In this document: piece after piece, positions 1 to 8,969 of the stretch
Numbering within the stretch: the stretch's first letter is position 1
Layout: the number at the start of each line of letters is the position of its first letter
From: Caballeronia sp. TF1N1
GTDB lineage: Bacteria; Pseudomonadota; Gammaproteobacteria; Burkholderiales; Burkholderiaceae
Length of the DNA stretch: 64,000 nucleotides
Assembly: GCF_022878925.1 (NCBI RefSeq)
Contig: NZ_CP084627.1
Span: forward strand, 62,001 to 126,000
Direction of reading: 5' to 3'
The notes under the pieces: model-generated
What the model was told of the DNA's origin: nothing
Databases searched by the model: none
What the model saw: only the letters and a program-made list of their open reading frames with translations
Translations under genes and position numbers: made by a program

Positions 1-268
1 CGTGCATCGACCAGTTCATCGAGAAGCGTTGGGCGATGGGTTCGAACTCGCGCTGCAGCATCGGCAGATCGAGCGTGTCGTCTCGGCTTGCGCCATGAAA
101 CACGCAGCGCACGAAGAAGCGTTCGCTCAGGTCGTCGTCGAACACGGTGAGTTCGTCGATATAACCATGATGGCGTTCGAGAAAGCCGACGATGGCGGCG
201 ACTTGCCCCGCCGCGCTAGGACACGCAACGGTCAGCACCAGTTGATTGGGACGGGTTTCAGCGGACAT
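1..268 (-). CDS. purU: formyltetrahydrofolate deformylase, N-terminal part (cut by window edge)
   Basis: Translating the reverse strand from ATG at 268 gives MSAETRPNQLVLTVACPSAA and on to about residue 89, where the window ends. This is the ACT domain that opens PurU, which hydrolyses 10-formyl-THF to formate and THF; the catalytic formyltransferase-like domain would lie beyond position 1. Next to choline-sulfate and carnitine genes its likely job is to balance the one-carbon pool made when glycine betaine is demethylated, a context in which purU copies are often found. That link is inference; only the ACT domain is seen. Confidence 0.85.
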   Translation of the reverse strand, partial: MSAETRPNQLVLTVACPSAAGQVAAIVGFLERHHGYIDELTVFDDDLSERFFVRCVFHGASRDDTLDLPMLQREFEPIAQRFSMNWSMH

Positions 269-388
269 GCACGCTCCACATTCGATAAAGGTCGCCACGC
301 CGCTCGTGCGGCGAACGTTATCGCTAGTAGAGCAAATGCGCGGGCACGACGGATAGAAGCGAAGCGCCGTCGCGCTGGTATGCAAGCG

Positions 389-1297
389 TCAGGCGATCAC
401 GTCGCATTCATCGAGCAGCCAGTTGCTGAACGCGCGCACGACGGCAGACGGCTCGCGTTGCGTGACGAGCACGTAGCCGCGATCGGTGACGAGCGGAGTA
501 TCGTCTAGCGCGATGAGATGACCTTTGGCGATGAGGTCATCGACGAGCGGCGCCCAGCCAAGCGCGACGCCCTGGCCCATCACGGCCGCATGCGTGACGA
601 GCGCGTAACTGTTGAAGGTGAAGCCGCCTTGCGCCGGCGGCGCGCTCAGCCCATGCGCCTCGAACCAGCCGGCCCATGAAAGCCAGCGTTCGGGCAAGGT
701 AGCCTGCAGATGCAAGAGCGGCAAGTCGAGGAGATCGGCGGCACTCGACGGCTTGTTGCGTGCCACGAGCGCCGGGCTGCATACCGGCACGACGCTTTCA
801 GGAAAGAGCCGGATGGCGTGCGGCGAACTCCACTGCGCGCGCGAGCTGCCGAATGCGATCACCACGTCCGCCGGTTCGCCGTCGGCATCCGATACATTTT
901 GCGAGGTGACGATCTTCACGTCGACATCGGGCATCAGCGCCTTGAATTGCGGCAGGCGCGGCATGAGCCAGTAAGTCGCGAAGCCAAAATCGGTCAACAG
1001 CGTGAGCGTGCGCTGAGCGTTACGCGCGCGAATCTCGCCGGTAGCCGTGCGGATGATATCGAGGCCTTGACGGACCGCTTCGAAGAGACGCGCGCCGTCT
1101 TCAGTCAAGGTGACGCCCCGGTGCCCGCGCTCGAAAAGCGGCACGCCGAGCGCTTCTTCGAGTTGCACCACGCGCTGGCTCACGGCGGGCTGTGTCGAGC
1201 CGAGTTCACGCGCGGCGGCAGTGAAGCTCGCGAGACGCGCGGCGGACTCGAACATCGAGAGCGCCTGCATGGGCGGTAGACGGTCCTGGCGCGGCAT
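389..1297 (-). CDS. LysR-family regulator, probably of choline-sulfate use
   Basis: 302 aa. An N-terminal winged helix (residues about 8-67, with FTAAARELGSTQPAVSQRV as recognition region) is followed by a LysR substrate-binding domain resembling the GcvA-like group. The ATG at 1297 has a good ribosome site (AGGGGGATTT). It is divergent from betC, 129 bp away, matching the arrangement of the choline-sulfate-utilisation transcription factor found beside betC and a choline binding protein. The family call is firm. The role in controlling betC and the downstream binding protein is inferred from position and from the TTAT-N6-ATAA dyad at 1307-1320. Confidence 0.85.
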   Translation of the reverse strand: MPRQDRLPPMQALSMFESAARLASFTAAARELGSTQPAVSQRVVQLEEALGVPLFERGHRGVTLTEDGARLFEAVRQGLDIIRTATGEIRARNAQRTLTLLTDFGFATYWLMPRLPQFKALMPDVDVKIVTSQNVSDADGEPADVVIAFGSSRAQWSSPHAIRLFPESVVPVCSPALVARNKPSSAADLLDLPLLHLQATLPERWLSWAGWFEAHGLSAPPAQGGFTFNSYALVTHAAVMGQGVALGWAPLVDDLIAKGHLIALDDTPLVTDRGYVLVTQREPSAVVRAFSNWLLDECDVIA

Positions 1298-1306
1298 AAA
1301 TCCCCC

Positions 1307-1320
1307 TTATGGGCGCATAA
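1307..1320. promoter_or_regulatory. candidate LysR operator (TTAT-N6-ATAA)
   Basis: Perfect dyad TTAT-GGGCGC-ATAA, which also satisfies the T-N11-A pattern of LysR boxes. It lies 10 bp before the LysR start codon and about 107 bp before betC, so it could serve both autorepression and activation of betC. Prediction from pattern and position only. Confidence 0.45.
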
Positions 1321-1426
1321 CGATTTGCTCTCTTCACAGCGGCCATTTGAACGGCAATAGTCACATGAAGCGAACCCGCATCGCCATGCGCGTGTCCGCT
1401 GTCGATTCTATTCGAGGTATGCATTC

Positions 1427-2962
1427 ATGCTTGAGACAAAACAAAATATCCTTATTCTCATGGCCGATCAGCTCACGCCGTTCGCGCTTGCGGCATACGG
1501 CAACGGAGTGACGAAGACGCCGTGCATCGACGCGCTCGCGCGTGAAGGCGTGGTGTTCGAATCGGCCTACTGCGCGAGTCCGCTCTGCGCGCCGTCACGC
1601 TTTTCGTTGCTCGCGGGTAAGCTGCCTTCGCAAATCGGCGCTTATGACAACGCGGCCGAGTTCCCTTCGGAGACGCTCACGTTCGCGCACTACTTGCGCG
1701 CCGAGGGATATCGCACGATTCTTTCCGGCAAGATGCATTTCTGCGGCGCGGACCAGTTGCACGGCTTCGAGGAGCGGCTGACGACCGACATCTATCCCGC
1801 CGATTTCGGCTGGACGCCCGACTGGGAGAATTTCGAGGCGCGTCCCTCGTGGTATCACAACATGAGTTCCGTGATCGACGCAGGTCCGTGCGTGCGCACG
1901 AATCAACTCGACTTCGACGACGAAGTGACCTTCACCACGCGTCAGAAGCTGTTCGATATCGCGCGCGAGCGCAATGCGGGCAAAGACGTACGACCGTTCA
2001 TGATGGTCGCGTCGCTGACGCATCCGCATGACCCGTATGCCATTCCGAAAAAATACTGGGACCTGTATGGCGATGACGACATCGACATGCCTTCGTATCG
2101 CGATTCGCTCGAAGCCAGCGATCCGCATTCGCAGCGCCTGCGTCATGTCTGCGAGACGGATCGCACGCCGCCAACCGAGAGACAGATTCGCAATGCTCGC
2201 CGTGCGTATTACGGCGCGGTGTCGTATGTGGACGATCAATTCGCATCGATACTCGAAGCGCTGGAACAGGCGGGTCTCGCAAATGACACAACCATCGTCG
2301 TGACGTCGGATCACGGCGAGATGCTCGGCGAGCGCGGCCTCTGGTACAAGATGACGTTTTTCGAGGGCGGCTGCCGTGTGCCCTTGATCGTGCATGCGCC
2401 GAAGCGTTTCGATGCGCATCGCGTGAGCGCTTCGGTATCGCATCTCGATGTGTTGCCCACGCTCGTCGATCTTGCGCGCGGCGATGCGCCTTCAGCGTGG
2501 CCGGATAGCCTCGATGGGCAAAGCCTCGTGCCGCATCTCGCGGGCGCGGACGGCCATGACGAAGCCATCGGCGAGTTCCTCGCGGAAGGTGCAATCGCGC
2601 CTATCGTGATGATCCGGCGGGAGCGCTACAAGTTCATCCATACGAGTGTCGATCCCGATCAACTCTACGATGTCGCCGCCGATCCCCTCGAACGCAATAA
2701 CCTCGCGAGCGATGCGCGGCACGCGTCGCAGGTCACCGCGTTCCGCGATGAGATCGCGCGACGCTGGGACCTGGAAGCGCTGCATCGCGATGTGCTCAAG
2801 AGTCAGCGCCGCCGCCATTTCCATTTCGCCGCGACCACGCAAGGTGCGATCCAGTCGTGGGACTGGCAGCCGCATGTCGATGCGAGCCAGCGCTACATGC
2901 GCAATCACATCGACCTCGATACGCTCGAAGCCATGGCGCGCTTCCCAGCGGTCGAGCGCTAG
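1427..2962 (+). CDS. betC: choline-sulfatase
   Basis: 511 aa, the usual length. It hydrolyses choline-O-sulfate to choline and sulfate in the cytoplasm, feeding glycine-betaine synthesis and sulfur supply. The type I sulfatase signature C-A-P-S-R is at residues 54-58; Cys54 is the residue converted to formylglycine, as at position 54 of the Sinorhizobium enzyme. Metal-site elements MADQLTP near the N-terminus and TSDHGEMLGERG in the middle are present, and the C-terminal end has the choline-sulfatase-specific extension. The start ATG is preceded by GAGG. The binding-protein gene follows 42 bp later, probably co-transcribed. Confidence 0.95.
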   Translation: MLETKQNILILMADQLTPFALAAYGNGVTKTPCIDALAREGVVFESAYCASPLCAPSRFSLLAGKLPSQIGAYDNAAEFPSETLTFAHYLRAEGYRTILSGKMHFCGADQLHGFEERLTTDIYPADFGWTPDWENFEARPSWYHNMSSVIDAGPCVRTNQLDFDDEVTFTTRQKLFDIARERNAGKDVRPFMMVASLTHPHDPYAIPKKYWDLYGDDDIDMPSYRDSLEASDPHSQRLRHVCETDRTPPTERQIRNARRAYYGAVSYVDDQFASILEALEQAGLANDTTIVVTSDHGEMLGERGLWYKMTFFEGGCRVPLIVHAPKRFDAHRVSASVSHLDVLPTLVDLARGDAPSAWPDSLDGQSLVPHLAGADGHDEAIGEFLAEGAIAPIVMIRRERYKFIHTSVDPDQLYDVAADPLERNNLASDARHASQVTAFRDEIARRWDLEALHRDVLKSQRRRHFHFAATTQGAIQSWDWQPHVDASQRYMRNHIDLDTLEAMARFPAVER

Positions 2963-3004
2963 TCCCGCGCTAGTCACCCGCAACTCCAACGACAGGAACG
3001 CCCC

Positions 3005-3952
3005 ATGAAAAAGCCCTTGTTTCATGCGCTCATTGTTGCCGCGCTCGTCGCCGTGGTCTCGCCCACATTCGCCGCCGATCCCTCGACCTGCACGCAGGTG
3101 CGCATGGCAGGTCCGGGATGGACAGACATCGACGCCACCAATGCGATGAGCGGCGTCATTCTGAAAGCGCTCGGCTACAGGCAGAACGTGGCGAACCTGT
3201 CTGTGCCGATCACGTATCAAGGCCTCAAAAAAGGCCAGATCGACGTGTTTCTTGGCAACTGGATGCCGGCGCAGGCGCCGCTCGTGAAGCCGTTCATCGA
3301 CGACAAATCGGTGCAGGTGTTGCGCGCCAATCTATCCAACGCGAAGTTCACGCTGGCCGTGCCCGACTATGTCGCCGCAGCCGGCGTGCATTCGTTCGCC
3401 GATCTCGCAAAGAACGCCGACAAGTTCGATGACCGCGTCTACGGTATCGAGCCGGGCGCGCCCGCGAATCAGAACATCAAACGCATGATCGACGACAAAG
3501 CCTTTGGGCTGGGCGGATGGAAGCTCGTGGAATCGAGCGAGACGGGCATGCTCACGCAAGTGGATCGCGCGGTGCGGGACAAGAAGTGGATCGTGTTTCT
3601 GGGCTGGGAGCCGCATCTCATGAACACCAAGTTCAAGCTCGCCTACCTCGATGGCGGGGATCGATACTTCGGCCCGAACTTCGGCGGCGCGACGGTCAAC
3701 ACGGTGGCTCGTAACGGCTACGAGCAGCAATGCCCGAACGTCGGCCGCCTGTTCAAGCAGATGGCGTTCAACGTAGATCTGGAAAACGGCGTGATAACCG
3801 ACGTGCTGGAGAAGAAGACGCGCGTCGATACAGCCGCCACGGACGCATTGAAACGGCATCCGGAACTGCTGAAGACGTGGCTCGATGGTGTGACGACTGC
3901 GAGCGGCGGGAACGGCCTGGAAGCCGTTCAGACCGCGCTCGGGGTGAAGTGA
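3005..3952 (+). CDS. choline/quaternary-amine ABC transporter periplasmic binding protein (ChoX/OpuAC family)
   Basis: 315 aa with a Sec signal peptide (residues 1-23, cleavage after TFAA) and an OpuAC-type fold. Aromatic residues placed like the ChoX choline cage are visible: GPGW-TD, GNW-MPA, the Tyr of VPDY and the Trp of LGWEPH. It follows betC, so it should deliver choline or a related trimethylammonium compound. No permease or ATPase gene is near. In Pseudomonas, binding proteins of this family share one core transporter (CbcWV), and the same is likely here. About 316-residue homologue caiX lies 4 kb downstream. Confidence 0.9.
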   Translation: MKKPLFHALIVAALVAVVSPTFAADPSTCTQVRMAGPGWTDIDATNAMSGVILKALGYRQNVANLSVPITYQGLKKGQIDVFLGNWMPAQAPLVKPFIDDKSVQVLRANLSNAKFTLAVPDYVAAAGVHSFADLAKNADKFDDRVYGIEPGAPANQNIKRMIDDKAFGLGGWKLVESSETGMLTQVDRAVRDKKWIVFLGWEPHLMNTKFKLAYLDGGDRYFGPNFGGATVNTVARNGYEQQCPNVGRLFKQMAFNVDLENGVITDVLEKKTRVDTAATDALKRHPELLKTWLDGVTTASGGNGLEAVQTALGVK

Positions 3953-3962
3953 TCGAAAACGT

Positions 3963-5279
3963 TCAGTTGAGTTGCAAGCTGACGCGTTCCTGCTGCGACA
4001 TCAGCATGGCGCGCATGGGCGACTGGATGGCGAGGAAGTGGACCATCAGGCTGGAAGGCTGCTGAAAATACCACGGCGTATTGATGCCGATGCAGTCCAG
4101 TCCGTCCTCGAGCGCCCAGTCGAGACGTTCGCGCAAGAGGTTTGCAATGATCGTCTGATCGCCGCCGTTCGCATACGTGCTCGACTTGTCGGGCGCGGCG
4201 CTCACGGCGCGATAGATCTCTTCGACGAACTCGACATTGTGGTCCGTGCGTTTGAAACCGAGCACGCCTGCATTGATGATCCAAGGACCGATGTCGTGCG
4301 CGGCGAGAAGATCGCGATTCGCGAAGAGCGGTTCGAGCGGCTTGGATTGATCGACGAAAAGAATGTCGGCATCGACCCACATGACCCATTCGTGATGCGG
4401 CAGATATTTGCGCAGGAACCACGGCTTGAGCCAGGTGCCCGTCGTGCCTGGTTCCACCTCGGCGGGCGTATCGCGATAGACGTAGAGCGTGTAGCCGTGA
4501 CGCTCGCAATAACGCTTGAAGTTCAACTCGGCGATTGCGCCGTACTCGCGCACGTTAGCCGTGTAGTAGGTCACGAGCGCGATGGGCTGGCCGGGGTTGT
4601 AGACGCTGAAGGGTTCGGCGGGCACATTCGCATGGGCCGAAAAATCGAGCAGGCGCGCGCCTTTTTGCTGGCAATCGTTGATGTGCTCGGCGAGCGCGTT
4701 GCGAAAGCTCGGATGAATGTAGCCGTACATCTTCTCTTCGTCCATCACGATGGTCCACAGATTCGGATACGTAGCCCAGACAGGCGTGAAGCGTGGATTG
4801 CAGAACATGGCGCACGTGACACCACCGCGCTCGCCCATCGGTTCGATGACGTCGAGCGGGGCGAGCAAGGTTTCTTCGTCATCGGTTGCGCCGCCGATCT
4901 TGCATTCGCCGATGCAACGAACGATGAAGTTGCGAATGTCCTTCGTGTTACGCCAGACCTGCACGGCGGCCTGATGACTGCCCGTGTTGCCGTTGAGCGA
5001 AGGAAGCAGATGTTGCCTTCCTTCGGCCATGGGTTCGACGGGATACATGTTCAGCACGAGGCAGTCTTCGCTGAAGCAGACGAGCAAAGCCATTTCAGGC
5101 ATCTGCCGCAAGTAATGCAGCACGAGTTCGTACTTGAGAAGCGTTCGTTGGGCTTTGCCCTGCATACCCGCCATGGAAACAGCGGTGTGCTCATAGCCCA
5201 TGCGAGAGCTGTAGTGCTTGTGATTGGCAAGAACGTGAGGGGCGTCGACGTGGAAGATGCTCAGGCAGCGAGTGGTCAT
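3963..5279 (-). CDS. glycosyltransferase-like protein, GT34/GMA12-type C-terminal domain, possibly two tandem GT-A units
   Basis: 438 aa, no signal peptide or membrane segment visible. Residues about 230-410 have the look of a GT-A glycosyltransferase of the galactosyl transferase GMA12/MNN10 group: DxD motif WVDADILF (Asp303, Asp305), then IINAGVLGFKRTDHNVEF and GGDQTIIANLL. Residues about 45-125 seem to repeat this plan in degenerate form (LLVCFSEDCLVL, then GSHQAAVQVWRNTKDIRNFI). It is convergent with the choline binding protein (stop codons 10 bp apart) and stands alone with no polysaccharide genes near. Acceptor and donor are unknown. The family call is from motifs only. Confidence 0.65.
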   Translation of the reverse strand: MTTRCLSIFHVDAPHVLANHKHYSSRMGYEHTAVSMAGMQGKAQRTLLKYELVLHYLRQMPEMALLVCFSEDCLVLNMYPVEPMAEGRQHLLPSLNGNTGSHQAAVQVWRNTKDIRNFIVRCIGECKIGGATDDEETLLAPLDVIEPMGERGGVTCAMFCNPRFTPVWATYPNLWTIVMDEEKMYGYIHPSFRNALAEHINDCQQKGARLLDFSAHANVPAEPFSVYNPGQPIALVTYYTANVREYGAIAELNFKRYCERHGYTLYVYRDTPAEVEPGTTGTWLKPWFLRKYLPHHEWVMWVDADILFVDQSKPLEPLFANRDLLAAHDIGPWIINAGVLGFKRTDHNVEFVEEIYRAVSAAPDKSSTYANGGDQTIIANLLRERLDWALEDGLDCIGINTPWYFQQPSSLMVHFLAIQSPMRAMLMSQQERVSLQLN

Positions 5280-5601
5280 GTTCGATCAGTGGTTGATGCA
5301 GATGTTGCGATGTAGCGCTTTTTTACAGATTCAGAAGTATGGGTAGGAGCAGAGGAATCCGATATCGGGCATGTCCGAAATAGAAGGGCTGCAAATGAGC
5401 GCGAGTCGCAACTGGACATGTTTGCGTCGCACCGGGTCGAGCCGTGGCTTATATGTGGCCTTACTTTTACGACGTTGGCGCACGCACGCCGATGCATCGA
5501 AATGCAGCGTTTCAGCGGCAGTCTTCAGCACTTTCAGCAGGACACGACGAACGATCAGCAACCTTCAACGACACGACAACCCACAAGAAGAGGAGCAGCA
5601 G
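5280..5601. other. 322-bp intergenic region between divergent glycosyltransferase and porin genes
   Basis: The composition is AT-richer than the genes on either side, as expected for a double promoter region. I see no strong sigma-70 match, dyad or RNA gene. The long reading frame continuing upstream of the porin lacks coding character. The porin ribosome site AAGAAGAGGAG lies at its right end. Confidence 0.5.
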
Positions 5602-6786
5602 ATGAGACGAGGACATGCCGCACGAAGCGTTTCGAGACTCGCCCGCGGCCGTCGTGCCAGTCTTGCGGGACTCGCGCTCGCGGCGAGCGCGGCAGGCGCG
5701 CCGGCCCTATCGCACGCGCAGAGCAGCGTGACGCTCTACGGCATTCTCGATGCAGGCATCACCTATGTGAACAACACCGGTGGCTCGCATGTCGTGAAGT
5801 TCGACGATGGCGTGTCCTACGGCAACCGCATCGGCTTTCGTGGCGTGGAAGATTTGGGCGGCGGACTGCAGGCGATCTTCGCGCTGGAATCGGGCTTCCG
5901 CCTCGGGACCGGGCGCTATGCATTCGGCGGCGCGGAGTTTGGACGGCAAGCCTATGTAGGCCTCAAGAACCCGTGGGGGCAAATCTCGTTCGGTAATCAG
6001 CTCGATATGACCGAGGAGATGGTCTACCTCTACAACATCTCGGCATGGGGAAGCGGCTATGCCATCCACCAGGGCGACTTCGACCGGATGAACGGCGACC
6101 GCTTGCCGAACTCGGTCAAGTTCCTCTCGAACAATATCGCGGGCTTTACCTTCGGCGGCATGTATTCGTTCGGCAATAACGCGGGCGACTTTCATCGCAA
6201 CAGCGCGTGGAGCGTGGGCGCGCACTATGCGGCCAACACCTTCAACGTGGGCGCGGCCTATACGCAATTGAACAACCCGTTCGGCATTTACGCGTTCGAT
6301 CCCTACGCGATGATCGGCGCGCGCACGTTCTTGGGCCAGCCGACGGTATCGGTCGATCCGGCCACGGGCGCAGTCACGGACCTCTACAGCACGAATTCGT
6401 TTCCCGTCGATAAACAAGGCGCCTTTGCAGTCGGCGGCGCGTGGACGCTCGGCGACCTGATGCTCTCGGGCAACTTCACGTACACGACCATCAAGGGCCT
6501 CGGCGTGACCTCGCATATGCAAGTCTACGAAGGCGGCGCGTCGTATTCGTTCAGGCCGGATCTCGCGCTTTACGGCGGTTATCAGCACACGCGCTTCGAA
6601 GGCAATCACTGGAACCAGGGTTCGCTCGGACTGCACTATCTGCTTTCGAAGCGTACCGACGTCTATGTATCCGGCGATTATCTGCGTGCGTCGGGTCCGA
6701 TCGATGCCGTCATCGGTTATAGCTTCACGCCGTCGACTTCGAATACGCAGTCGGATGTGCGCATCGGCATGCGGCACTCGTTCTAG
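5602..6786 (+). CDS. outer-membrane porin (general trimeric porin, OmpC/Omp32-like)
   Basis: 394 aa from ATG 5602, chosen because AAGAAGAGGAGCAG precedes it and a long Sec signal peptide follows (cleavage near SHAQ/SS). The mature start SSVTLYGILDAGITYVNN, the loop pattern NRIGFRGVEDLGGGLQAIF and a C-terminal strand ending in Phe (MRHSF) are hallmarks of Burkholderia trimeric porins. It lies between the choline and carnitine genes, so it may be the outer-membrane entry route for these cations, but that is inference. Confidence 0.92.
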   Translation: MRRGHAARSVSRLARGRRASLAGLALAASAAGAPALSHAQSSVTLYGILDAGITYVNNTGGSHVVKFDDGVSYGNRIGFRGVEDLGGGLQAIFALESGFRLGTGRYAFGGAEFGRQAYVGLKNPWGQISFGNQLDMTEEMVYLYNISAWGSGYAIHQGDFDRMNGDRLPNSVKFLSNNIAGFTFGGMYSFGNNAGDFHRNSAWSVGAHYAANTFNVGAAYTQLNNPFGIYAFDPYAMIGARTFLGQPTVSVDPATGAVTDLYSTNSFPVDKQGAFAVGGAWTLGDLMLSGNFTYTTIKGLGVTSHMQVYEGGASYSFRPDLALYGGYQHTRFEGNHWNQGSLGLHYLLSKRTDVYVSGDYLRASGPIDAVIGYSFTPSTSNTQSDVRIGMRHSF

Positions 6787-6798
6787 GCGAGACGAAGA

Positions 6799-7764
6799 TC
6801 ATGCGGCGGCAGGCACGGCGCGCAACGCGCTGCGGTCCTGCCGCGGACTCGCATTGAAGCGCGCGCGATACGTCCGCGAAAAGTGCGACGGCGATTCGAA
6901 CCCGCACGCGACACACACGGCAAGTATCGACATATCGGTTTGCTGCAGCAGCTCGCGTGCGCGCGTGAGACGCAGCCCGAGATAAAAATGCGTCGGCGTG
7001 TCCTTTAGCGCGGTGCAGAACAGGCGTTCGAGCTGACGTCGCGTGACGCTGATGGATTGCGCGAGCTCATCGGGCGAAAGCGGCTCTTCCATATGCTGCT
7101 CCATCACGCCGATCACCTGAATCAACTTGCGATTGTGAATGCCATAGCGCGCCGCGATCTTCATGCGCTGATGGTCCGAGCGCTGCCTGATGCGCCCCAG
7201 CACGAACTGCTCCGACACTTGCGCCGCGAGTTCCGCGCCATGATCGCGCGCGATCAGATCCAGCATGAGGTCGATGGACGCAGTGCCGCCCGCGCACGTA
7301 ATGCGCCGCGTATCGATCTCGAACAACTCCTGGCTCGTTTCTATCGCGGGATAGCGCTCGGCGAAGGCCGCCGCCGCTTCCCAGTGCAACGTCGCGCGCT
7401 TGTCCGCGAGCAGGCCGGCTTCGGCGAGAATGAAGCTGCCCGTATCGATGCCGCCAAGCGTCGCGCCCGCGCGATCCAGCCGCTTCAACCACTCGCCGAT
7501 GCCGCGTGTATAGCGCGCGAGCGGCTCGAATCCCGATACGACGAACACGGTATCCGCGTGCGTCACGCTGTCGAACGCGCTTTCCGCATTCAGCGAGATG
7601 CCGTTGCTCGCGGCCACCGGCCCGCCATCGGGCGACAGGATATGCCAGCGATACAACTCGCCGCTGAAGCGATTTGCAACCCGCAAGGGCTCGATCGCCG
7701 ACATGAAGCCAATGGACGAGAACTCGGGCAGCAGCAGGAAGTGGAAGTCTTGGGGAACGGGCAT
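6799..7764 (-). CDS. cdhR: carnitine catabolism activator, AraC family with GATase1-like sensor domain
   Basis: 321 aa. Residues 1-200 form a DJ-1/PfpI (GlxA-type) class I glutamine-amidotransferase-like domain and residues about 215-315 an AraC DNA-binding domain (PLSPDELAQSISVTRRQLERLF and the second helix-turn-helix CGFESPSHFSRTYRARF). This architecture is that of CdhR, GbdR and ArgR-type activators. It is divergent from caiX-cdhCAB, as in Pseudomonas aeruginosa, where CdhR activates the operon in response to carnitine. Its target may be the direct repeat at 7866-7899. Confidence 0.88.
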   Translation of the reverse strand: MPVPQDFHFLLLPEFSSIGFMSAIEPLRVANRFSGELYRWHILSPDGGPVAASNGISLNAESAFDSVTHADTVFVVSGFEPLARYTRGIGEWLKRLDRAGATLGGIDTGSFILAEAGLLADKRATLHWEAAAAFAERYPAIETSQELFEIDTRRITCAGGTASIDLMLDLIARDHGAELAAQVSEQFVLGRIRQRSDHQRMKIAARYGIHNRKLIQVIGVMEQHMEEPLSPDELAQSISVTRRQLERLFCTALKDTPTHFYLGLRLTRARELLQQTDMSILAVCVACGFESPSHFSRTYRARFNASPRQDRSALRAVPAAA

Positions 7765-7865
7765 CGAATGGCGTGTGGCACTTTGGACGAACGCTCCACG
7801 CTAGCAAGCACAAAAAGCCCGCGCAATCCGGCGTGGCCCGTATTCGCAGGCCTTTCTTCTAGCAC

Positions 7866-7899
7866 GTCGCATGCGGTCAAGTCGCGGTCGCAAGCGGTC
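7866..7899 (+). promoter_or_regulatory. candidate CdhR operator: two 13-bp direct repeats 21 bp apart
   Basis: GTCGCATGCGGTC (7866-7878) and GTCGCAAGCGGTC (7887-7899) differ at one base of 13 and start 21 bp apart, two helical turns on the same face. This is the usual geometry of AraC-family half-sites. They sit about 90-120 bp upstream of caiX and 100-135 bp upstream of cdhR. Pattern-based prediction. Confidence 0.6.
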
Positions 7900-7986
7900 G
7901 TTCGTTTGCCTTTATGCGGCGTTACTTTTGATGCACGCCGGCACGACGAACCGGCATCCAATGAACCCTCACCGGAACAGCACGCC

Positions 7987-8946
7987 ATGAGACATCGCCT
8001 GGTTTCGAAACTGCTCCTGACCGGCGTCTGTGCCGCGACCGCACTGACTCACGGCGCCTTCGCGCTTGCCGCCGATGACGCGAGCTGCCGCAACGTCCGC
8101 TTCGTGGATATCGGCTGGACGGACATCACGTCGACGACCGCGCTCGCTTCCGTCGTCTTCGAAGGGCTCGGTTATGCGCCGAAGACCACGGTCGCCTCCG
8201 TGCCCATTTCGCTCGCGGGTCTGAAGAGCAAGCAGATCGACGTGTCGCTCGGCTACTGGTGGCCGGTGCAGGAAAAGGCGGTCGAGCCGTTCCTCGAATC
8301 GAAGAGCATTCAGAAGCTCGATCCGCCGAATCTCTCTGGCGCGAAGGCCACGCTTGCCGTGCCGAGCTATGCGTATGACGCGGGCATCAAGTCGTTCGCG
8401 GATATCGCCAAGCATCGCGATGAGCTCGACGGCAAGATCTACGGCATCGAACCGGGCAGCAGCGCAAACGCCAAGATTCAGAAGATGATCGACACGAATC
8501 AGTTCGGGCTCGGCGGATTCAAGCTCGTGCAATCGAGCGAGGCGGGCATGCTGGTGACGGTGGAACGCGCCATTCGCGACAAGAAGCCGGTCGTGTTTTT
8601 GGGCTGGGAGCCTCATCCCATGAACATTCAGATGAAGATCAACTATCTAGCCGGCGGCGATGAAGTCTTCGGCCCCAACTATGGCGAAGCGCGCGTCTAC
8701 ACGCTCACGAATACCGACTTCCTCACGCGCTGCCCGAACGCCGGCAAGTTCGTATCGAATCTCAAGTTCAATACCGATCTCGAAAACCGTCTCATGGAAC
8801 CGGTGATGAACAAGGAACGCCCCGCCGAAGCGGCAAAGGCGTATCTCAAGAAGAATCCGCAGGTGCTCGATTCATGGCTTGCGGGCGTGAAGACCGTCGA
8901 TGGCAAGGATGGTCTGCCAGCGGTGAAGCAATACCTCGGACTTTGA
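7987..8946 (+). CDS. caiX: carnitine ABC transporter periplasmic binding protein
   Basis: 319 aa from ATG 7987, chosen because a signal peptide (cleavage near ALAADD) begins there; the reading frame stays open far upstream but reads through the cdhR region without homology. OpuAC-type fold with aromatic cage elements DIGWTD, LGYWWPVQ, VPSYAY and LGWEPHP. First gene of the carnitine operon, as in Pseudomonas. It supplies carnitine to a core ABC permease/ATPase encoded elsewhere. Clearly paralogous to the choline-type protein at 3005-3952. Confidence 0.92.
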   Translation: MRHRLVSKLLLTGVCAATALTHGAFALAADDASCRNVRFVDIGWTDITSTTALASVVFEGLGYAPKTTVASVPISLAGLKSKQIDVSLGYWWPVQEKAVEPFLESKSIQKLDPPNLSGAKATLAVPSYAYDAGIKSFADIAKHRDELDGKIYGIEPGSSANAKIQKMIDTNQFGLGGFKLVQSSEAGMLVTVERAIRDKKPVVFLGWEPHPMNIQMKINYLAGGDEVFGPNYGEARVYTLTNTDFLTRCPNAGKFVSNLKFNTDLENRLMEPVMNKERPAEAAKAYLKKNPQVLDSWLAGVKTVDGKDGLPAVKQYLGL

Positions 8947-8969
8947 ACTGAATAAGGACAAGCGCCACC

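Noticed and set aside
2..508. 168-residue open frame on the plus strand at the left edge
   Set aside because: It is antisense to the purU start, whose reverse-strand translation is a clear ACT domain. The plus-strand product is Arg/Ala/His-rich with no family resemblance.
3972..5315. 447-residue plus-strand frame opposite the glycosyltransferase gene
   Set aside because: Both strands are open here, so I compared them. The minus-strand product has DxD and other family motifs and normal composition; the plus-strand product is Arg/Val/His-rich like other shadows.
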